Assembly (NCBI RefSeq): GCF_009811315.1
Contig: NZ_BLID01000002.1
Coordinates: forward strand, 233,831-297,830
Source: Vibrio atypicus
GTDB lineage: Bacteria > Pseudomonadota > Gammaproteobacteria > Enterobacterales > Vibrionaceae
Reading direction: 5' to 3'
Length of the DNA: 64,000 bases
Below are positions 29,862 through 38,111 of this stretch, one piece after another. A program made the position numbers and the translations under genes. The notes beneath the pieces are model-generated. The model searched no databases. It was not told where the DNA came from and saw only the letters and a list, made by a program, of their open reading frames with translations. The first letter of the stretch is position 1. Each line of letters opens with the position of its first letter.

Positions 29862-31277
29862 CTAGCTAAATAAACCGTGCAAAAACCACTGCATCTGCTG
29901 ATTACGGAATACCCATAGCCAGCGGCCGCTGTGACTACGTGCAATGAAGTAGTCTCTTGTCATTTCATCGCCATCCCACCACCCAGTTGCAAAGCGTTCA
30001 GGGCCTTGAATGATGGATACTTTCTCGTTCAAAGGCTCTGGCTTGGGTAGCATTAGGCTAGGGCGAAAGCGGTACGCTCTAGCGTGGCTTAAGTTAGGCT
30101 TGATTGGAATCGGAACATCGGGCGCACAAAGGATGGTGGCGTGTTCCGGTCTAGGGTCATTATTTGGCGCCACTTTCCGCACGCTCTCTTTGCCTAATTT
30201 CGCTTGTAGAACACCAATTAGCTCTAGCTCGCTTTGTTGCCCTTTATGACCAGAGAAAATATCTTGGCTGGTGGATTCAAGCTCGCCACCACGAATTAAG
30301 CTTAAGGTTAGCCCTTGAACGGGTGCATCAAGTTTGAGTGGTTCCATCGTCAATTGGCACAACTTCATCCAGCGCTCGGCCAAATAATCGCCACTGGCGG
30401 ATGTGAAAATGATTGAGCCATCTTGCTGATCACGCTGGTGCAGGGTGAGCTGAAGCTCGTAAGCGACTTGGTTACGGAGAGTAAGGAACAGCGCCAACTT
30501 ATCGAGCAGTTTTCTCAGGGGTTTTTCTAACCATTGAATATTCTCAATATCAAACAGTAGCTCCATATAGCTTTGGAACCGCTCTGGTGGATGATAAAAA
30601 GTCATTGGGTGCTTAAATTGCCCCATTAAACGGCCTACGTAGTTAACCAGATCAATATCAAATCGACGAGCAAGCTCTTGCATCGGCAGTTCAAGTAATT
30701 GCTGGATATGAGTCACGCCAACGCGCGATAGTTTTTCTACTTGCTTATGATCGAGTTCCGTCGCTCTGATAGGGTAGCGGCTAAGGATATCGGCCATCGC
30801 TTGTTTATCTTGGTTGAGTAAGTTTGAGCCTGATTTTGCGAGGAGAATGGCTGAAAAAGGCGAGAATCCTGTAGCAAAATGAAAGCGAAGTTTGAGCTTA
30901 TCTAGATGGCGTGAAACATGTTGCCAGTAGGCATCTAGCCCGCCGTATAAAGAGAGCATATTAGTAGCTTTCAATAAAATACCTTGCGGTGCAAAGAGGA
31001 CGATGTCAGAGGTCACCATGTAGAGCCACTGCGCAATATCAATCAGGGTTTGTTGCTCGACTTTTTCATCATAAGGGTGCACTTGTAACTGGTGACAAAG
31101 GGCACTGGCACTGCCTAATCCCATGCCTAACTGTATGCCTTGATCTGTTGCATTCTGGTTGCATTGCACGATTTGAAATCGCTTAGAATCGACAATGACC
31201 AAAGGGTGTTGAGACTCTTCAGAATAGAGCGCATCTAGCTGCAAAGTCGGGAAGTAAAGGTAAATCCACAGTTTCAT
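29862..31277 (-). CDS. imuB: Mutasome protein ImuB, Y-family polymerase homologue
   Basis: 471 residues with a DinB/UmuC fold. The catalytic acidic residues of active Y-family polymerases appear to be missing. The first strand reads LWIYLYFPTLQLDAL with no metal-binding Asp at the usual place, and LYGGLDAYWQ replaces the S-x-D-E motif. It therefore probably acts as an adaptor linking DnaE2 to the beta clamp. The C terminus QQMQWFLHGLFS matches the conserved tail of ImuB proteins. It is cotranscribed with imuA (2 bp gap) and dnaE2. Confidence 0.93.
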   Translation of the reverse strand: MKLWIYLYFPTLQLDALYSEESQHPLVIVDSKRFQIVQCNQNATDQGIQLGMGLGSASALCHQLQVHPYDEKVEQQTLIDIAQWLYMVTSDIVLFAPQGILLKATNMLSLYGGLDAYWQHVSRHLDKLKLRFHFATGFSPFSAILLAKSGSNLLNQDKQAMADILSRYPIRATELDHKQVEKLSRVGVTHIQQLLELPMQELARRFDIDLVNYVGRLMGQFKHPMTFYHPPERFQSYMELLFDIENIQWLEKPLRKLLDKLALFLTLRNQVAYELQLTLHQRDQQDGSIIFTSASGDYLAERWMKLCQLTMEPLKLDAPVQGLTLSLIRGGELESTSQDIFSGHKGQQSELELIGVLQAKLGKESVRKVAPNNDPRPEHATILCAPDVPIPIKPNLSHARAYRFRPSLMLPKPEPLNEKVSIIQGPERFATGWWDGDEMTRDYFIARSHSGRWLWVFRNQQMQWFLHGLFS

Positions 31278-31279
31278 GC

Positions 31280-31957
31280 TTAGCCCTGCTTACGTAACGG
31301 AAATGGAATGATGACAGGATCTTTAGGCTGTACGGTTAATGTTGGCCATAGCGCACCCATGTCGAGAACAAAACTGGCATGTGGCCAACCGCCCTTACGC
31401 TTAGTAATGGTAATCTCAATGCCCATTGAGTGAGGCAGCAGTGTCATGCTTAAACTCACTGGTAGTGAAAATAGGCTCTTTTGTTGATGTTTGAAAAGAA
31501 AAGAGAGGCACCCTCCCGTTTCACTTGCCACTTGCAGGCGGCGAGCATGATGAACTTCGATCTCTGATTGCCAAAGTAAAACATTACTGCACGCACCGCT
31601 TTTTAAACACTGCTCTGCAGCCCAAAGTGCCTCTTTTTCACTTTTCGGGTAGATGAGTAGGATCTTATTCGGATCGATACCTTGTGCAGTCAACTGATCA
31701 GCGCATAGATAGCCTGGCGGTTGAATAAAAACGGACAATCGCTCCTGACTTGTTTGCTTTAAGTGAGGCAGCAGTAGGCGCAGCTCACCAATAGCTTGAG
31801 GTGTCTGAAGTTCGATAACGCCATGCTTGGGGAAGCCGCCTTCCAGTTTTTGGTCAAGCAGCGAATACCCAGTGGAATAGTGCTCTTGAGAGTCTGGAGT
31901 TTGGCTGCCCTGCCAAAGCCATTGTTTCTGTTTAAGGTGTTCGATCAGTTCATACAT
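31280..31957 (-). CDS. imuA: Translesion synthesis accessory protein ImuA
   Basis: 225 residues, a RecA/SulA-like fold without a good Walker A motif. It begins MYELIEHLKQKQWLWQGSQ and has STGYSLLDQKLEGGFPKHGVIEL, the typical ImuA segment that aligns with the RecA core start. It is first in the imuA-imuB-dnaE2 operon. A perfect LexA box lies 10 bp upstream of its start, so it should be induced by DNA damage. Confidence 0.92.
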   Translation of the reverse strand: MYELIEHLKQKQWLWQGSQTPDSQEHYSTGYSLLDQKLEGGFPKHGVIELQTPQAIGELRLLLPHLKQTSQERLSVFIQPPGYLCADQLTAQGIDPNKILLIYPKSEKEALWAAEQCLKSGACSNVLLWQSEIEVHHARRLQVASETGGCLSFLFKHQQKSLFSLPVSLSMTLLPHSMGIEITITKRKGGWPHASFVLDMGALWPTLTVQPKDPVIIPFPLRKQG

Positions 31958-31967
31958 AACAATTTAC

Positions 31968-31983
31968 CTGTATATATATACAG
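31968..31983. promoter_or_regulatory. LexA (SOS) box of the imuA-imuB-dnaE2 operon
   Basis: CTGTATATATATACAG is a full 16-bp match to the consensus CTGT-N8-ACAG and perfectly palindromic. It lies 10 bp upstream of the imuA start. Confidence 0.93.
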
Positions 31984-32031
31984 TATAAATTATTATTGAT
32001 GTTCAGCAAGAGGGGAGGTGATCGGATGGAT

Positions 32032-32073
32032 AAAAAAACGCCTTGAGCTCCATAATTTAAAGCTCAAGGCGTT
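32032..32073 (-). terminator. Rho-independent terminator of yciK
   Basis: 13-bp arms (32037-32049 / 32061-32073: AACGCCTTGAGCT and its complement) around an 11-nt loop. Seven A on the left read as a T tract on the minus strand. Confidence 0.85.
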
Positions 32074-32095
32074 GATGTTTCGTTAGAAATTAAAT

Positions 32096-32839
32096 TTATT
32101 TCTTTGGCTGTGCGTCGATACATTCACCGTTCACAGATTCGCTCTCTGAACTCATTAGGTAGAGATACAAAGGCATGATATCCAGTGGTGTTTTCAACAA
32201 ATCAGTATCTTCAGCCGGGTAAGCTTTAGCGCGCATGCCTGTGCGAGTTGCCCCTGGGTTAATTGCATTAACACGAATGTGAGTATCGCTTAATTCGTCC
32301 GCAAGAATTTGCATCATACCTTCAGTGGCAAATTTCGATATAGCGTAAGAGCCCCAGAACGCACGACCGCTGTGCCCAACTGTTGAAGACGTAAAGATAA
32401 TGCGCGCTTCTTTTGATTTATGCAGTAGGGGTAAGAGCGCTTGTGTCATCAAAAACTGCGCTTTTACGTTCACTTGCATGATGTCATCAAAGCTGTCTTC
32501 GCCAATCTGGTCAAATGGGCTGATAACGCCAAGTAAACTGGCATTGTGGAGTACGCCATCCAAATGACCGAACTGGCTTTCAATGGTATCAGCCATATCG
32601 ATATAATTTTGCTTAGTCGCACCTTTCATATCCAGTGGAATGATGGCAGGTTGAGGATAACCTGCTGCTTCGATCTCATCATAAGTCTGTTCCAGTTTCT
32701 TTACTGTACGACCAAGTAGAATAACCGTAGCACCATGCTGGGCGTAAGAGAGAGCGGCTTGTTTACCAATGCCTGCGCCTGCACCTGTGACTAGAATGAC
32801 TTTATCTTTCAAGGCATCTGAGGAAATAGAATAATCCAC
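32096..32839 (-). CDS. yciK: YciK-type short-chain dehydrogenase/reductase
   Basis: 247-residue NAD(P)-dependent oxidoreductase. The cofactor motif is VTGAGAGIGKQAA (residues about 17-29). An HNAS segment replaces the usual NNAG, as in E. coli YciK, and the catalytic Tyr-Lys is in GSYAISKFATEG. The substrate is unknown. It is divergent from sohB across 88 bp. Confidence 0.9.
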   Translation of the reverse strand: MDYSISSDALKDKVILVTGAGAGIGKQAALSYAQHGATVILLGRTVKKLEQTYDEIEAAGYPQPAIIPLDMKGATKQNYIDMADTIESQFGHLDGVLHNASLLGVISPFDQIGEDSFDDIMQVNVKAQFLMTQALLPLLHKSKEARIIFTSSTVGHSGRAFWGSYAISKFATEGMMQILADELSDTHIRVNAINPGATRTGMRAKAYPAEDTDLLKTPLDIMPLYLYLMSSESESVNGECIDAQPKK

Positions 32840-32927
32840 GACGTGTATCCTTATTGTAATGATTTACTTTATGATTCCGTAAGATGGTGGTTACAATACA
32901 CTAAATCGAACAATTGGGGATATCACA

Positions 32928-33989
32928 TTGGAATTTTTGTTGGACTATGGGCTGTTTTTGGCCAAGATTGTGACTGTGGTAGTTGCGATTGTCGCGATAC
33001 TGGTTATTGCAAAAGCAGTTGGCGGAAAGAGCGGTGGCGCAAAGGGTGAGCTCGAAATCACCAACTTAACTGAGCAGCATAAAAATACCGTTGAGCAACT
33101 TGAACATCACCTACATGATGAGTCATTTATTAAGGCTCGCGATAAGGCTGAGAAGAAGCAAGAAAAAGAGAAAAACAAAGCACGCGATAAAGAGATCAAA
33201 AAAGCCTCAAAAGAGGGTGACTTGGATAGCAAACGCGAACCTCACCTGTTTGTTCTTGATTTTAAAGGCAGCATTGATGCTAAAGAAGTGGCGTCACTAC
33301 GTGAAGAAGTGACAGCGATTTTGGCTGTGGCTCGTGAAGGTGACGAAGTGCTGCTAAGACTGGAATCTGGTGGCGGTATGGTGCATGGCTATGGCTTGGC
33401 ATCATCACAATTGGATCGTTTAAAAGCAGCGAACCTACCTTTAACCATTTCTGTCGATAAGGTCGCAGCAAGTGGCGGTTACATGATGGCGTGTATTGCC
33501 GATAAGATTGTGTCAGCGCCGTTTGCGATTGTGGGCTCGATTGGTGTTATTGCTCAATTGCCGAACTTCAATAAAGTGCTGAAAAAGTACGACATTGAGT
33601 ATGAACAGCTAACCGCAGGTGAGTACAAGCGTACTTTAACCATGTTTGGTGAAAACACAGATAAAGCGCGTGAGAAATTCAAGCAAGAGCTAGAAGAGAC
33701 ACACGATCTATTCAAAGACTTTATTCGTGAGCGTCGTCCTGCTTTAGAATTAGATCAAGTGGCGACAGGTGAACACTGGTTTGGTACTCAAGCGCACAAG
33801 CTTGGCCTAGTTGATGAAATCAAAACATCGGATGATCTAGTTGTTGAAGCGTGCAAAGACAAAACGGTATTGGCGATTCATTACGTAGAGAAGAAAAAGC
33901 TGACGTCTAAACTAGCAGGCATGGCTGGTGAAGCGGCAGACAATGTATTGATGAAGCTGATTGATCGTGGCCAACGCCCGATTGTCTGA
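32928..33989 (+). CDS. sohB: Inner-membrane protease SohB
   Basis: S49-family (SppA-like) serine protease anchored in the inner membrane; 353 residues (E. coli 349). It uses a TTG start with a GGGGA ribosome-binding site 7 nt upstream. One or two N-terminal hydrophobic helices (LFLAKIVTVVVAIVAILVIA) are followed by a Lys/Glu-rich linker. The protease domain carries the nucleophile serine in DKVAASGGYMMACIADKIV and GSIGVIAQLPNF. A terminator follows. Confidence 0.93.
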   Translation: MEFLLDYGLFLAKIVTVVVAIVAILVIAKAVGGKSGGAKGELEITNLTEQHKNTVEQLEHHLHDESFIKARDKAEKKQEKEKNKARDKEIKKASKEGDLDSKREPHLFVLDFKGSIDAKEVASLREEVTAILAVAREGDEVLLRLESGGGMVHGYGLASSQLDRLKAANLPLTISVDKVAASGGYMMACIADKIVSAPFAIVGSIGVIAQLPNFNKVLKKYDIEYEQLTAGEYKRTLTMFGENTDKAREKFKQELEETHDLFKDFIRERRPALELDQVATGEHWFGTQAHKLGLVDEIKTSDDLVVEACKDKTVLAIHYVEKKKLTSKLAGMAGEAADNVLMKLIDRGQRPIV

Positions 33990-34007
33990 TTTAGATTGAA
34001 CTAGATA

Positions 34008-34041
34008 GCAAAACGCCCATCTCAGATGGGCGTTTTTTTTA
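34008..34041. terminator. Terminator of sohB
   Basis: AAACGCCCAT, loop CTCAG, ATGGGCGTTT, then TTTTT. It lies in the convergent gap to the RNA helicase gene. Confidence 0.85.
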
Positions 34042-34057
34042 TTCTGTTTAACTGAGC

Positions 34058-35518
34058 TTATTGCGCAGGGTTACTTCTTGGCGTTTTTGGCTTGTTTGGG
34101 CGACGACCAGCTGGCTTTCCGTTAGCTGAGCGGTTGTTGGGTTTACCATCGCTGCGCTTGTTGTCACCACGCTTCGCATTGCCGCCGTTTGATTTGCCTT
34201 TATTACCGCCTTCTGCATTTGGTTTGTTATGACCAAAGTGACGCTTGTTTTTACCTGCTGGTTTATTACCACGGGCATTGTCACCAGAACGTTGGCCATC
34301 TGCATGATCTGTTTTCGGCTTCTTCGGCTTTTTCGGTTTCTTTGGTTTAATTGGGCGAGTGTCCAATTTTGACTCTGGTAGTTCGTTTACCGGTTTAAAG
34401 CCTTCAAGCTCCATACGTGGCAGCACTTGTTGGATTAAGCGTTCGATACCAAATAGATCAAAGGCTTCATCGGCTTCAACCAGTGAAATAGCACGGCCCA
34501 CCTCACCTGCACGGCCAGTACGGCCAATACGGTGAACATAGTCTTCAGAAACATTCGGCAGTTCGAAGTTCACTACTTGTGGAAGCTGAGGGATATCGAT
34601 ACCACGAGCGGCAATATCCGTTGCAACCAAAACACGTACATCGCCAGATTTAAAATCAGCGAGAGCACGAGTACGCGCGCCTTGGCTCTTGTTACCGTGA
34701 ATTGGCGCGGCTGTGATCCCTTGATCGTTCAAGTAGTGAGATAGGCGGTTCGCGCCATGCTTAGTACGAGAGAAGACTAATACTTGTTTCCAATCGCCAT
34801 CTTTGATCAGCTTAACCAGCATTGGCGCTTTCTTGCGCTTATCTGCTGGGTAGATGCATTGCTCGATAGTCACTGCGGTTGAGTTTTCAGGGTTCACTGA
34901 AACTTCAACTGGGTCGTTAACTAACCCTTTCGCAAGTTCACGAATCTCTGATGAGAACGTCGCCGAGAAAAGTAGGTTCTGACGTTTTGCTGGTAATAGC
35001 GCAAGAATCTTACGAATGTCACGAATGAAACCCATATCCAACATACGGTCTGCTTCATCAAGAACAAGCACTTCTAGCTGATCAAACTTCACCGCATTTT
35101 GCTGATAAAGGTCAAGTAAGCGGCCTGGTGTTGCAACCAGCACATCACAACCTTTACGCAGTTTCATCATTTGTGGGTTGATCTTCACACCACCAAAAAC
35201 AACCGTAGAGGTTAAACGTTGGTGGCGGCTGTATTTGAATACGTTCTCTTGTACTTGAGCGGCTAACTCACGAGTTGGCGTAAGGATCAGTGCGCGAACA
35301 TGGTTGCCTTTAACGCGAGTGCCATTATCAAGGCGCTCAAGGATAGGAAGAGTAAAGCCAGCCGTTTTACCTGTGCCTGTCTGCGCTGCCGCCATGACAT
35401 CCCTACCTTGTAATACTGCAGGAATAGCTTGCTCCTGAATTGGAGACGGTTTGTCGTAACCCTGTTCTTCAATCGCTTTGAGGATCGGGGCAGAAAGGCC
35501 TAAGGAGGTAAAACCCAT
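34058..35518 (-). CDS. rhlE: DEAD-box RNA helicase, RhlE type
   Basis: ATP-dependent RNA helicase; 486 residues from the Met at 35518 ([20 protein letters not shown]). Motifs in order: Q motif, [12 protein letters not shown] (Walker A), [22 protein letters not shown] (DEAD), [22 protein letters not shown] and [10 protein letters not shown]. After residue 370 comes a low-complexity, Lys/Asn/Gly-rich tail with runs of KKPKKPKK, which probably binds RNA. The RhlE assignment over SrmB/RhlB rests on the N-terminal segment and the basic tail. Confidence 0.9.
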   Translation of the reverse strand: MGFTSLGLSAPILKAIEEQGYDKPSPIQEQAIPAVLQGRDVMAAAQTGTGKTAGFTLPILERLDNGTRVKGNHVRALILTPTRELAAQVQENVFKYSRHQRLTSTVVFGGVKINPQMMKLRKGCDVLVATPGRLLDLYQQNAVKFDQLEVLVLDEADRMLDMGFIRDIRKILALLPAKRQNLLFSATFSSEIRELAKGLVNDPVEVSVNPENSTAVTIEQCIYPADKRKKAPMLVKLIKDGDWKQVLVFSRTKHGANRLSHYLNDQGITAAPIHGNKSQGARTRALADFKSGDVRVLVATDIAARGIDIPQLPQVVNFELPNVSEDYVHRIGRTGRAGEVGRAISLVEADEAFDLFGIERLIQQVLPRMELEGFKPVNELPESKLDTRPIKPKKPKKPKKPKTDHADGQRSGDNARGNKPAGKNKRHFGHNKPNAEGGNKGKSNGGNAKRGDNKRSDGKPNNRSANGKPAGRRPNKPKTPRSNPAQ

Positions 35519-35612
35519 ATGTTGTTCTCTGTGTGAAATGACTCTCGGCAAATTTACTCGACGAGAAAAAGGGCGCCATTCTGAGCCCTTTAGGTTAGAA
35601 CATCAACAGAAA

Positions 35613-36179
35613 TTATTGGTGGCTTTGGTCTAATTTAGCCAGAACAGGCACTTTATTGATCATAAACGCTAAGATTAAGCCACTGATTACGCCAAATAGG
35701 TGAGACTCCACCGCCACCCGAGCTTGGATAAGATCGGATGTCGATTGTGATGCGCCCACGGTGAGCTCCCAGGTGACTTTAGCGATTACACCCACAACCA
35801 GTAGCCAGCTGCTATTTCGGCCGCGCAGCGCTTCTTGTAACGCGAAATAAGCGAACAGACCATGTAAAACGCCAGATAATCCAACGTAGCTGGTCATATC
35901 GCTGAAGAAGTTAAGTAGACCAACAGCAAGGCTAGTTACGAGTAGGATAACAAGCAGGCTTTTTTCGCTTGGTTTAAAGATAAAAGTGATGACCCAAAGC
36001 CCGGCTAAATTCATCGCCAAATGCGCAAAGTTGGTGTGGGTGAAGTTTCCTGATAGGATTCGCCACCATTGCCCATCTGATATCCATTGGCGATGCCATT
36101 CAGATAGTGACGCAAAAGGTTCAAACTGGAGCCCAAGGCACACTAAGCTGATAGTGATTAACAAAAGAAATAAGCGCAC
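35613..36179 (-). CDS. rrtA: Rhombosortase (rhomboid-family intramembrane protease)
   Basis: About 188 residues from the GTG at 36179, which has a GGGACA ribosome-binding site. A TTG 24 bp upstream would overlap the neighbouring gene and has none. Six or so transmembrane helices are seen. The rhomboid features are WWRILSGNFTHTNFAHLAMNL, the catalytic serine in GLSGVLHGLFAYFAL and the catalytic histidine in VESHLFGVISG. The family cleaves proteins with a GlyGly-CTERM tail so that they can be secreted and surface-anchored. No such substrate lies in this window. Confidence 0.85.
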   Translation of the reverse strand: MRLFLLLITISLVCLGLQFEPFASLSEWHRQWISDGQWWRILSGNFTHTNFAHLAMNLAGLWVITFIFKPSEKSLLVILLVTSLAVGLLNFFSDMTSYVGLSGVLHGLFAYFALQEALRGRNSSWLLVVGVIAKVTWELTVGASQSTSDLIQARVAVESHLFGVISGLILAFMINKVPVLAKLDQSHQ

Positions 36180-36182
36180 TCT

Positions 36183-36791
36183 ATGTCCCGATACTGTTCT
36201 CAATGTGGAAAATCACTCAAAGCATGTATTTGCGAGTGGATTCAAAGCTTACCATCGAAGGTAGAGCTGGTCATCTTACAGCATCCGAGCGAAACAAACA
36301 GACCTATGGGTACGGCCCGTATCCTGAGTTTGTCACTGGCGAACAGTCACTATTTCGTTGACGAAGATTTTACTGAGCATGAGCCACTCAATCAGCTACT
36401 CAATGACACTTCCTACCAACACTTTGTGCTTTATCCTGGTGAAACGTCGGTGGCGCATACCGAAGTAGCGCAAAAACTTGAAAAGGATGAGCGCATTAGG
36501 GTGATCTTGTTGGATGGAACGTGGAAGAAAGCCTATAAAATGTGGTTGCTATCGAAAAATCTACATGCGTTGCCTTTGGTTCGTTTGCCTGAAAACCTAC
36601 AAGGGAATTATCGGATTCGCAAAGCGCCAAGTGATAACAGTTTATCGACAGTAGAAGCGGGGTATCATATTTTGTCTTTGCTAGAACCCGAGCAAGATTT
36701 CTCGCCATTGGTTGAGGCGTTTAATCAGATGATTGAGTTTCAAATCAAACAGATGCCGCCAGGTGTGTTTGAGAAAAACTATCTAAGTTAA
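36183..36791 (+). CDS. DTW-domain protein, predicted tRNA-uridine aminocarboxypropyltransferase
   Basis: 202 residues. The N-terminal cysteine cluster CSQCGKSLKACICEW, the LQHPSE segment and the LLDGTWKKAYKM motif define the DTW family. E. coli TapT (YfiP) of this family makes acp3U47 in tRNA. The sequence is shorter than TapT and probably belongs to another branch. Its ATG is 3 bp from the rhombosortase start on the other strand, so the promoters of the two genes must lie inside each other's coding sequence. The ribosome-binding site is weak. Confidence 0.85.
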   Translation: MSRYCSQCGKSLKACICEWIQSLPSKVELVILQHPSETNRPMGTARILSLSLANSHYFVDEDFTEHEPLNQLLNDTSYQHFVLYPGETSVAHTEVAQKLEKDERIRVILLDGTWKKAYKMWLLSKNLHALPLVRLPENLQGNYRIRKAPSDNSLSTVEAGYHILSLLEPEQDFSPLVEAFNQMIEFQIKQMPPGVFEKNYLS

Positions 36792-36865
36792 TTCGAAAAA
36801 AGCTGAGATCAGACTAAACTGTATCTCAAGCGATGGGTTAAGTGTTTTGACTTAATGCGTCGCGT

Positions 36866-36890
36866 CGTTGCTAAGTTTGATTTAGCAACG
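36866..36890. repeat. 25-bp inverted repeat just upstream of the add riboswitch
   Basis: CGTTGCTAA-GTTTGAT-TTAGCAACG with perfect 9-bp arms. Its right arm ends one base before the P1 stem of the adenine aptamer. It could be an operator over the promoter (TTGACT at 36847) or an extra RNA hairpin at the transcript's 5' end. Confidence 0.6.
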
Positions 36891-37048
36891 CTTCGTATAA
36901 TCCCACTGATAAGGTGTGGGAGTCTCTACCTGAAGCCGTAAATTTCAGATTACGAAGAGCAAAGTGCATAGCGCTTTTCTCTTTGTATGCCAAAATTCTC
37001 CAAGAGAAAAGCGCTTGTTTTAATCATGTAGATTATGAGGAGACAAGC
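36889..37048 (+). promoter_or_regulatory. Adenine riboswitch of add, with expression platform
   Basis: The aptamer (36891-36957) matches the V. vulnificus add riboswitch in layout. P1 is CTTCGTA/TACGAAG, P2 is closed by TCCCAC/GTGGGA around TGATAAGG, J2/3 is GTCTCTACC, and P3 is CTGAAG/TTTCAG around CCGTAAA. The specificity base in CAGATTACG is T (U74), which marks adenine and not guanine. The platform holds a 14-bp perfect hairpin (36970-36983 / 37002-37015) followed by TGTTTT, then the ribosome-binding site GAGGAG before the GTG start. Confidence 0.93.
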
Positions 37049-38053
37049 GTGAATCAAACAACATACATTCAACAATTGCCGAAAGTTGAGCTGCATTTAC
37101 ACATTGAAGGTTCATTAGAACCAGAAATGATGTTCGCTCTAGCAAGGCGCAATAAAATCTCTTTGCCTTTTACTTCCACGGAAGAGGTGAAATCGGCGTA
37201 TGAGTTTAATGATTTACAATCATTTTTAGATATCTACTACCAAGGCGCGAACGTTCTGACTCATGAAATCGATTTTTATGACCTGACTTGGGCGTATCTA
37301 CTGCGTTGCCAGCAAGATAATGTGCTTCATACTGAAATCTTTTTTGATCCACAAACCCATACTGAGCGCGGCATTGCTTTTGATACGGTAATTAATGGTA
37401 TTCACAAAGCTTTGGAAGATGGCAGAGAAAAGCTCGGTATTACCAGCTGCATCATCATGTGTTTTCTGCGTCACTTAGATGAAGAGAGTGCTTTTTTAAC
37501 CCTAGAACAAGCCTTGCCACATAAAGACAAAATCATTGGTGTTGGGCTCGATTCATCAGAGTTAGGACATCCGCCAGAGAAGTTTGCCCGTGTGTTTACT
37601 AAGGCCCATCAGGAAGGTTTCCTTGCGGTTGCCCATGCTGGTGAAGAAGGTCCAGTTAGTAACATCTATGACAGTTTAGAATTACTCAAAGTACATCGGA
37701 TTGATCATGGTGTTCGCTGCGCAGATGATTCGTCGTTAGTGGCTCAACTGGCACAATCGCGTATGCCGCTGACGGTTTGCCCTCTTTCAAATACCAAACT
37801 TAAAGTGTTTGCTCAGATGAGAGATCACAATCTTGTTGAACTGCTTAGGCAAGGTTTGTGTGTGACAATTAACTCTGATGATCCGGCTTATTTCGGTGGT
37901 TACATGACGGATAATTTTCTCGCCATAGCACAGAGTCATGATGTGACAAACGAGGAGTTAGCCCAATTTACTCGTAACGCGATAGAAGCAAGTTTCATCA
38001 GTGAAGAAGAGAAAACACAATTGATGGAGAAGCTAAACGTTTTTACCGGATAA
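37049..38053 (+). CDS. add: Adenosine/adenine deaminase
   Basis: 334 residues from the GTG at 37049, 7-8 nt after GAGGAG. Zinc ligands and catalytic residues are seen in [33 protein letters not shown] and [11 protein letters not shown]. The stretches [12 protein letters not shown] and [11 protein letters not shown] resemble the adenine deaminase branch (yeast Aah1 type) more than classical adenosine deaminases. Control by an adenine riboswitch fits adenine as a substrate. Databases usually name this family adenosine deaminase, so the substrate is my inference. Confidence 0.9.
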   Translation: MNQTTYIQQLPKVELHLHIEGSLEPEMMFALARRNKISLPFTSTEEVKSAYEFNDLQSFLDIYYQGANVLTHEIDFYDLTWAYLLRCQQDNVLHTEIFFDPQTHTERGIAFDTVINGIHKALEDGREKLGITSCIIMCFLRHLDEESAFLTLEQALPHKDKIIGVGLDSSELGHPPEKFARVFTKAHQEGFLAVAHAGEEGPVSNIYDSLELLKVHRIDHGVRCADDSSLVAQLAQSRMPLTVCPLSNTKLKVFAQMRDHNLVELLRQGLCVTINSDDPAYFGGYMTDNFLAIAQSHDVTNEELAQFTRNAIEASFISEEEKTQLMEKLNVFTG

Positions 38054-38063
38054 ACCAGAATAA

Positions 38064-38100
38064 TAACGTCCACCAAGGTTTAAGACGATGGTGGACGTTA
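38064..38100. terminator. Hairpin between add and the dGTPase gene
   Basis: 12-bp perfect arms TAACGTCCACCA / TGGTGGACGTTA around a 13-nt loop between convergent genes. T tracts are weak. Confidence 0.6.
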
Positions 38101-38111
38101 TGCATTCTATA

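Noticed and set aside
36201..36203. TTG start for the rhombosortase gene
   Set aside because: It lacks a ribosome-binding site and would overlap the DTW gene. The GTG at 36179 has GGGACA at the right distance.
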